Shown piece after piece: positions 59,020 through 64,000 of a stretch of DNA of 64,000 nt (position 1 is its first letter; every line of letters begins with the position of its first letter). Under the pieces are notes generated by a model. The model searched no databases, had not been told where the DNA came from, and saw only the letters and a program-made list of their open reading frames with translations. This DNA comes from Polytrichum commune (Eukaryota > Streptophyta > Polytrichopsida > Polytrichales > Polytrichaceae), in assembly GCA_950295325.1 (NCBI GenBank), contig OX485805.1, positions 12,062,501 to 12,126,500 on the forward strand. The letters are read 5' to 3'. A program made the position numbers and the translations under genes.

Positions 59020-60570
59020 TCAATCCAATTAGCCTTTAGGTTCCCTAGATTTCAAAATCGCTTTCATTTCATGATGAAACAATTTCAACTAAATTGAAAA
59101 TTGAATCTTCCCTTATTGAGATATGTTTATTGTGAGTGTATGTGTGTTAATTCCTTAAGTAAATGTAAAAGCCCCTTTGATGGTGTTGGCTATGGAGTGT
59201 AAAGCAACTAATAAAGCTTGAAGAAATGGTTCAATCTCTCAATCAAACATGTGCCATATGTTGTTTATTCTTAGATCCAAACTAAATAGACACCATTCAA
59301 ATATAGATGTCCAATGAAAAGAAAGTACCTAAACAATATTTGTAAAGCTTATAACAAGGTTTGTACTTAAACAATCACAACAAGAACATACACTATGTTA
59401 AACCAAGACATATGTTATGATGGGAGTAGTATATGTGCTAAAAATACATTAACTATTCTATAGTCAACTGTTAACACAAATGGGAGGGCCTATGTATTCA
59501 CTTCAAGAGAAAAACAAATTTTTCTATTGCCTTTCATAATGTTTGCATCTCACATTGAAATGACGATCTTTTTTTATCCTCGATCTCCCAATACAATCCA
59601 AGGGCCAAAATTGTTTGTGGAGTTGGAAGTGTCTACAAGAGGGTCACATTCCTTAAATATGATATTGATTGACAAATTTTCACATTCAATCCATGTCATG
59701 GTGGTTTGCAAATGAGTGTTGTTTTATATAGACATGCCTAAATCAAGCACAACACTAATATGGACACCCATATTTCAATGGTGTGTGGTTAGGTGTGGAT
59801 CTAAGAATTTACACCAAAAAGACATATGTATAAAAGAGATTGGACTTTGTGCTCTTAATATGCTAACCATTCTAGGCTCGATAGGCAACATGATTGAGAG
59901 GACATGTATGACCACTTCATGAGCACGAGAGTCTTCATTTTGATATAAAAATATATATTTGTATGACCTCCAAACATGTTAATGCAAAAGTAGCTATGGG
60001 CACCATCTGGGTTTGTTGCTTCTCTTGCACTAATTGAGTGTTTCATATCCGATGTGAATTGGGTGCAAAGAGAAAACTATCCATTTAGGGCACATCTACC
60101 TTAAGCAAGAGACACTTGTATCATTTGTAATTTGCTTGAAGTCTCCCCGCCCAAGAATAATAATAAAAAACTGAAAACGCAAGTTCTCCTGATATGCAGA
60201 ATCCATTCTTTTGGGACATATGAGCATCTCATGGTGCAAGGCTTTTGGTGGATTTTACATTGACATGTTTCTTGTGTGTATAAACTAGAAGGATGCATAG
60301 TCTTAATGGCATTTTGTTTGATATTAGAAGGATATAAATGGCCACGCATGACATGTGTAAATGGTTGTGGGCACTTCTGTCAAATATCGGTCATCTTGAA
60401 CATGTCTTTTTTGGGGGTTTGACCACTATCTAATTCTTATTGTAAAACATTGACATAATTTTTGTTCTGACATGGAAGTTTTTTGATTTATGGTCATTTT
60501 TGGACAATAAATTATTTCATCATTTTAAAAATAAAATAAAAAAATAAGTATATTTATCTCATTCATACCC
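59020..60570. other. No gene recognised; dispersed repeat pieces
   Basis: 59755-60080 resembles 46630-46930 (ACCAAAAAGACAT, CTAACCATTCTAGGCT-type and TTTCATATCC blocks). No coding content. Confidence 0.4.
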
Positions 60571-60574
60571 TATC

Positions 60575-60690
60575 TAACACATCGATGGGTTTAGGTACAC
60601 ACAACTAGGCCAAGGTATTCGACCCTTGGACCTCATGGCCCCCATTGGATGTCCTCGCCAACAACTCCTTGCACCACATGCATACAAAGG
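60575..60690 (-). mobile_element. Possible tRNA-derived SINE-like copy
   Basis: On the minus strand GTTGTTGGCGAGGACAT and, about 35 bp later, CCAAGGGTCGAATACC are spaced like pol III A and B boxes. No second copy or clear tail supports it. Confidence 0.35.
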
Positions 60691-60826
60691 AGTGTTTTGA
60701 GTCGCATCACTACATGGCAAGGCCATTTTGAGATTGAGTTGACCAATTTCAAAACTCCCATTTCTTCAATGAGTACAATAAACATGATGGGGAAATCGTA
60801 CTAAATTGTATTTCTTGAGTGGGTAC

Positions 60827-61133
60827 ACTACAAAAAAATCGTTCATATTAGTGAATGATCTCAAAATGAACATATTTATAGTCAAGCTCATTCTCAAACG
60901 AGAGTTACATTGAATCAAGTTAGGTTTTGACTGAGGTCTTGTAAAAACAACGACCAATGGTGAGCTATTAATTTTACCTTGAAATTTAAGGTATCTTAAA
61001 GTAAAAAAACTCTCGTGGTGTAGATTTTCCAACAATCACTTTGACATTTGTTGGTAAAGAATGAAATCTTTCAGCAATAATTGTTTAAATTCATGTAGTA
61101 AAGTTCAACACTAAATACCATAGATGGTGTAAT
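60827..61133. mobile_element. Possible degraded MITE
   Basis: The right end, read inward, CATTACACCATCTATGGTAT and TTAGTGTTGAAC is a clear CTACAC-family end. The proposed left end ACTACAAAAAAATCGTTCAT matches only weakly. Confidence 0.4.
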
Positions 61134-61191
61134 GATATATGACACATCCGTACTATTCATGAGGTTTACTTAAACAAGTGCACATTAATGA

Positions 61192-61420
61192 AGAGAGGGA
61201 ATTATTGCATATGAGTGTACCTCTCATCCATCCAACATTAAAACTTGTCTCAAAAAAATTGGACAATTAATCTCACATACCTGGACCAACCTAATTTGGG
61301 ATTTTTGAGTTTGAAATGGGTGTCCCAACATCTAAAAATAATAGTTGGGGATAATTTACTATTACATGTCCCTATGTTGAATGAATGAGAGTTATGTTTG
61401 TATGTGATAATTCCCTCTCT
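61192..61420. mobile_element. Small TIR/foldback element, 229 bp
   Basis: AGAGAGGGAATTATTGCATA and, from the right, AGAGAGGGAATTATCACATA begin inverted arms of about 45 bp with shared CTCTCAT(C/T)CAT(C/T)CAACAT. No coding content. Confidence 0.65.
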
Positions 61421-61429
61421 CCTACGTTA

Positions 61430-61890
61430 GTAATTTGGGAAAGGCTTCACATCAACATATGGGCAATTTGCAATTTGGAATAGGGGATATAGACAACAAA
61501 ATCTTCACGGACCTTTCGTATGACAAGGAATTGACGCAACCCCATATATGGAAGAAATACTACTAAACACTATTCATCCATGTTGGCCATGACTCAAAAG
61601 TTTCTTTATGTCGTGGGACCTTGTCAAAAGGATCCATTTTCCTACTAGAGCAATCCACAAAAATAACCTTTTTTCAACTCCTTCAACAAAAGGACGAACA
61701 AGGTGCATTGGAAATACACCTACAAATTCCCATGCCAATCGCCAAATCCACACAACACAAATGTACAATGGATACATGCCAACACTACCAACATACGAGT
61801 CCCATGCAATCATTATGCGTCAGTGAAAGCAATGTGCAAATCTATCATCGTAGTAGATTTACAAATTTCCCGTCTGCGATGACCCTAATT
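61430..61890. other. No gene recognised
   Basis: AT-rich. 61790-61850 (GCGTCAGTGAAAGCAATGTG, AATCTATCAT) resembles 31050-31090. Confidence 0.35.
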
Positions 61891-61894
61891 TACC

Positions 61895-62031
61895 GGGTGT
61901 TAGTGGAGAGGTACCCATTTCCAAATGGAGTGGTTGGCGGTTTGGTTCCCGCACTGAAATCTTCTCTCTACTCGACAAACCAACCAAAAAAATTAAAATT
62001 AAAATTAAAAATAAAAAATAAAAAATAAAAA
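61895..62031 (+). mobile_element. tRNA-related SINE-like copy with A-rich tail
   Basis: Matches 37850-37960. GTTAGTGGAGAGGTACCC resembles an A-box region and GGTTTGGTTCCCGCAC a B box. It ends in a tail of AAAAT repeats (61988-62031), as expected for a retroposed SINE. Confidence 0.6.
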
Positions 62032-62032
62032 C

Positions 62033-62055
62033 TAGGTAGGTAGGTAGGTAGGAGG
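62033..62055. repeat. (TAGG)n microsatellite
   Basis: Five TAGG units following the SINE-like tail. Confidence 0.9.
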
Positions 62056-62167
62056 CCAAGAGACAACCCACCGCAATGTAACTAGTAAACCCCACCATGC
62101 ACCAAGAAGATTCTTGAGCAGGGTAGGGCCAACGAGCTCAACCTCATATCAGATTGCCCAATGTTGG

Positions 62168-62228
62168 TTATTTATTTATTTATTTATACATACATACATA
62201 CATACATACATACATACATACATACATA
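62168..62228. repeat. (TTTA)n then (CATA)n microsatellite
   Basis: TTTA units (about 62168-62187) pass directly into about ten CATA units. Confidence 0.95.
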
Positions 62229-62499
62229 AATATTTCCCAATGACACATGACAAATTTCCAGTGACGCACAACAATTGATCATGACTCATATGCTTGTAGT
62301 GCAAAAACACTATCAACTTTGATGACAACTCCTACACCACTCCTCTTATTACTCATCGAATACCTATTCGATCCAGCTCAAACATAAATTATTTAGTTGC
62401 ATGGTTGTGTTCGAATTTTATATTTAGCATATGACTTGGGCCTCCACTATCCTACCTCCATGGGAAGGAACTTAGAAAAATAAGAAGAAACTATCACCA

Positions 62500-62665
62500 A
62501 CCTGAATAATGAATAAGGTCGGCATGAATAGAAAGAATATTGTGAATAATGTCGGTATTTTGAATGATAGTGCTTATTGTGGATAATATTTTCAGTGAAT
62601 AATAACGGGGTGAACAATGTTTCTTGTTGAATAATGTCGGGATGAACAATGATTCCTGTGAATAG
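62500..62665. repeat. Iterated GAATAATGTCGG-like words
   Basis: GAATAA(G)GTCGG, GAATAATGTCGG, GAATAATAACGG, GAATAATGTCGG and GAACAATG occur at irregular 20-40 bp spacing. This may be an old minisatellite or element terminus. Confidence 0.45.
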
Positions 62666-62669
62666 TGCC

Positions 62670-63010
62670 CGGAGTTCAACTCCACCCAAATTTTCAATTG
62701 TCATCTTGAATGTACGAATAGTAAAACAATTATCCTCGCTTTGTTTGGGGGACCAACAGAATATATTTAGAATATTCCATGGTCATGGAACCAACCCACA
62801 TGGCTCAATAATGAGATGTATATCACACCCTCCACCCAATATTTTAGAACGTGTGCTCACAACCCACAATCTTTAAGACAAACGATCAACTAAACAACTT
62901 TGTAAGGGACGTGTTTTCACTAAAGCCCCCTTATCCACAACGGAGGAGTTTACATTGACGCCACGAACCTCAAGCCATTCCCCCTCCCCCCTCATTCATT
63001 GCTTGTGCAA
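62670..63010. other. No gene recognised; degraded MITE piece
   Basis: 62915-62975 (CACTAAAGCCCCCTTATCCA, GACGCCACGAACCTCAAG) resembles the right part of the MULE-type MITE and 41160-41215. Confidence 0.35.
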
Positions 63011-63018
63011 TATCTTCT

Positions 63019-63036
63019 CCCCCCCCCCCCCCCCCC
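63019..63036. repeat. Homopolymer C18
   Basis: Run of C, the longest in the window. Confidence 0.9.
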
Positions 63037-63039
63037 AAA

Positions 63040-63790
63040 GTGAAAAATTCTTCCATACAACCATCATTTGAGTTTTTGATTCTCGTTCACGATTATGGTT
63101 TTCGACATCGCTTTTCTTTTTCTTTTCCCTTGGTGCTCTTCATTGTCCATTTCAACTTTGCCCATTATTATGTTCCGGGTGTGGATTCCGTCCCCCTTTT
63201 GCATCTATACAAACTTCGTGCCATCATTGTTTTGGTAAGCTCATATACATGTCCGCTTGGGGAGCGGTGGAGGGAGATTTGTCCGCTTATAATTGCCGTC
63301 AAACTAGGGTGATGTCACAAAGACAAAAGGGTTTTTTGACCACCCAAACCCCTTCAATGGGCACACATCATGAGCACACATTACCACCTACCATCGGAGT
63401 TTTATGGGTACCTCACCCCCTACATTTTCACCTTTTGTTATCCTGTCATGACTCTTTGTCGTTTTTTTTCTATCATTTCTTGTTTTCTATGTAGGAGACA
63501 AGCGAGGCCCAAATTCATTGCCATGTATTGAAACCGAGTACGGAATAAGGGGAGATGGTGCTAAAACCGCCACTAAGAATTAAGCATACATATTAAAACT
63601 AGATGTAAATTGCATGATTCTCGGTAGTAGACGATAAAGGATGCCAACGCACTAAAGTATGTCTTATTTGAGTCCCCCTACACACAAAACTTTACAAGGG
63701 TTCCAAGTTGTATTGGTAGATGCTTTAAAATCAAGACGGGAGATACTTGTCTTAAATATGTGTGCTAATGCCTCAGCTTTCGAGTGTACT
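63040..63790. other. No gene recognised
   Basis: Open frames at 63040-63312 and 63249-63494 have no recognised motif. Confidence 0.35.
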
Positions 63791-63796
63791 CATTCT

Positions 63797-63847
63797 ACAC
63801 TAAATATTGTATTTAATGTCACGGATTCTAATTCTCTTGCTCAATAC
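63797..63847. mobile_element. CTACAC-type MITE end interrupted by a Tourist-like MITE
   Basis: CTACACTAAATATTGTATTT and AATGTCACGGATTCTAATTC, then the TAA target site and the next element. The same inner sequence follows the MITE at 35302-35795. Confidence 0.55.
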
Positions 63848-63850
63848 TAA

Positions 63851-64000
63851 GGGCCACTTCACACACAAGCCAAGAGCCGTGACCATGGGATTGTGAGAGC
63901 CCAAAAGAAAGTGTTTAAAGGCCGTCCCAAGGCACCTCCAAAATCATGTAGTGTGCTCACGGATCCTAAGTGTAGTGTGAAGCCATATGTGACCAGACCC
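63851..64000. mobile_element. PIF/Tourist-like MITE, runs off the window
   Basis: Starts GGGCCACTTCACACACAAGC after TAA (63848-63850). Same orientation as the 44137 copy and aligned with its first 150 bp. Confidence 0.8.

Overview
The window looks like nuclear DNA of a land plant or close streptophyte relative with a large, repeat-rich genome. The evidence is plant-type telomere-like TTTAGGG/CCCTAAA tracts, short GT-AG introns in transposon genes, plant-style MULE, hAT, pogo and PIF-like elements, and an AT-rich background full of microsatellites. Several protein fragments (the MULE with a SWIM finger and the hAT of the CGVHCxAHR type) remind me of non-seed plants, but I cannot name a species. 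I found no rRNA, tRNA, CRISPR array, prokaryotic operon or convincing host housekeeping gene. Repeat relationships were found by eye, so boundaries are approximate unless a target-site duplication (TSD) is given.

Layout. 1-3970: the only intact-looking gene, a 5'-truncated, two-exon MULE-type transposase of at least 1,287 residues with a duplicated N-terminal module, GCM/WRKY-like zinc-binding residues, DDE catalytic motifs and a C-terminal SWIM finger. About 5.0-8.9 kb: a decayed multi-exon hAT transposase, split by a 1,301-bp element with a perfect 12-bp TSD. About 8.9-23.5 kb: old repeats and unrecognised sequence, including a dispersed family at 13.1-15.6 kb with a coding-like peptide and a splice-site-rich stretch at 17.2-19.6 kb. 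23.6-24.6 kb: a pogo/Tigger element with TA target duplication. 25-31 kb: promoter-like sequence, microsatellites and a possible retroposed fragment. 31-44.6 kb: a dense cluster of miniature elements (foldbacks, nested MITEs, a MULE-type MITE with 9-bp TSDs, a second pogo derivative, a near-perfect palindrome, an AACCGGTT-rich foldback, PIF/Tourist-like elements). 45-53 kb: a CCCAGGG-ended family in two sizes, a three-copy 210-bp tandem that may be TRIM-like, and another foldback. 55.5-64 kb: more tandem repeats, an element with a partly preserved empty-site relative, further MITEs, a LINE 3' fragment and SINE-like copies.

How the parts relate. Most recognisable DNA is non-autonomous and falls into a few families present two to four times, often in opposite orientations and nested in one another. 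The MULE gene at the left edge could in principle mobilise MULE-type MITEs with 9-bp TSDs, but its own terminal repeats lie outside the window or are not visible, so that link is untested. The pogo copies keep different parts of a transposase and neither could be autonomous.
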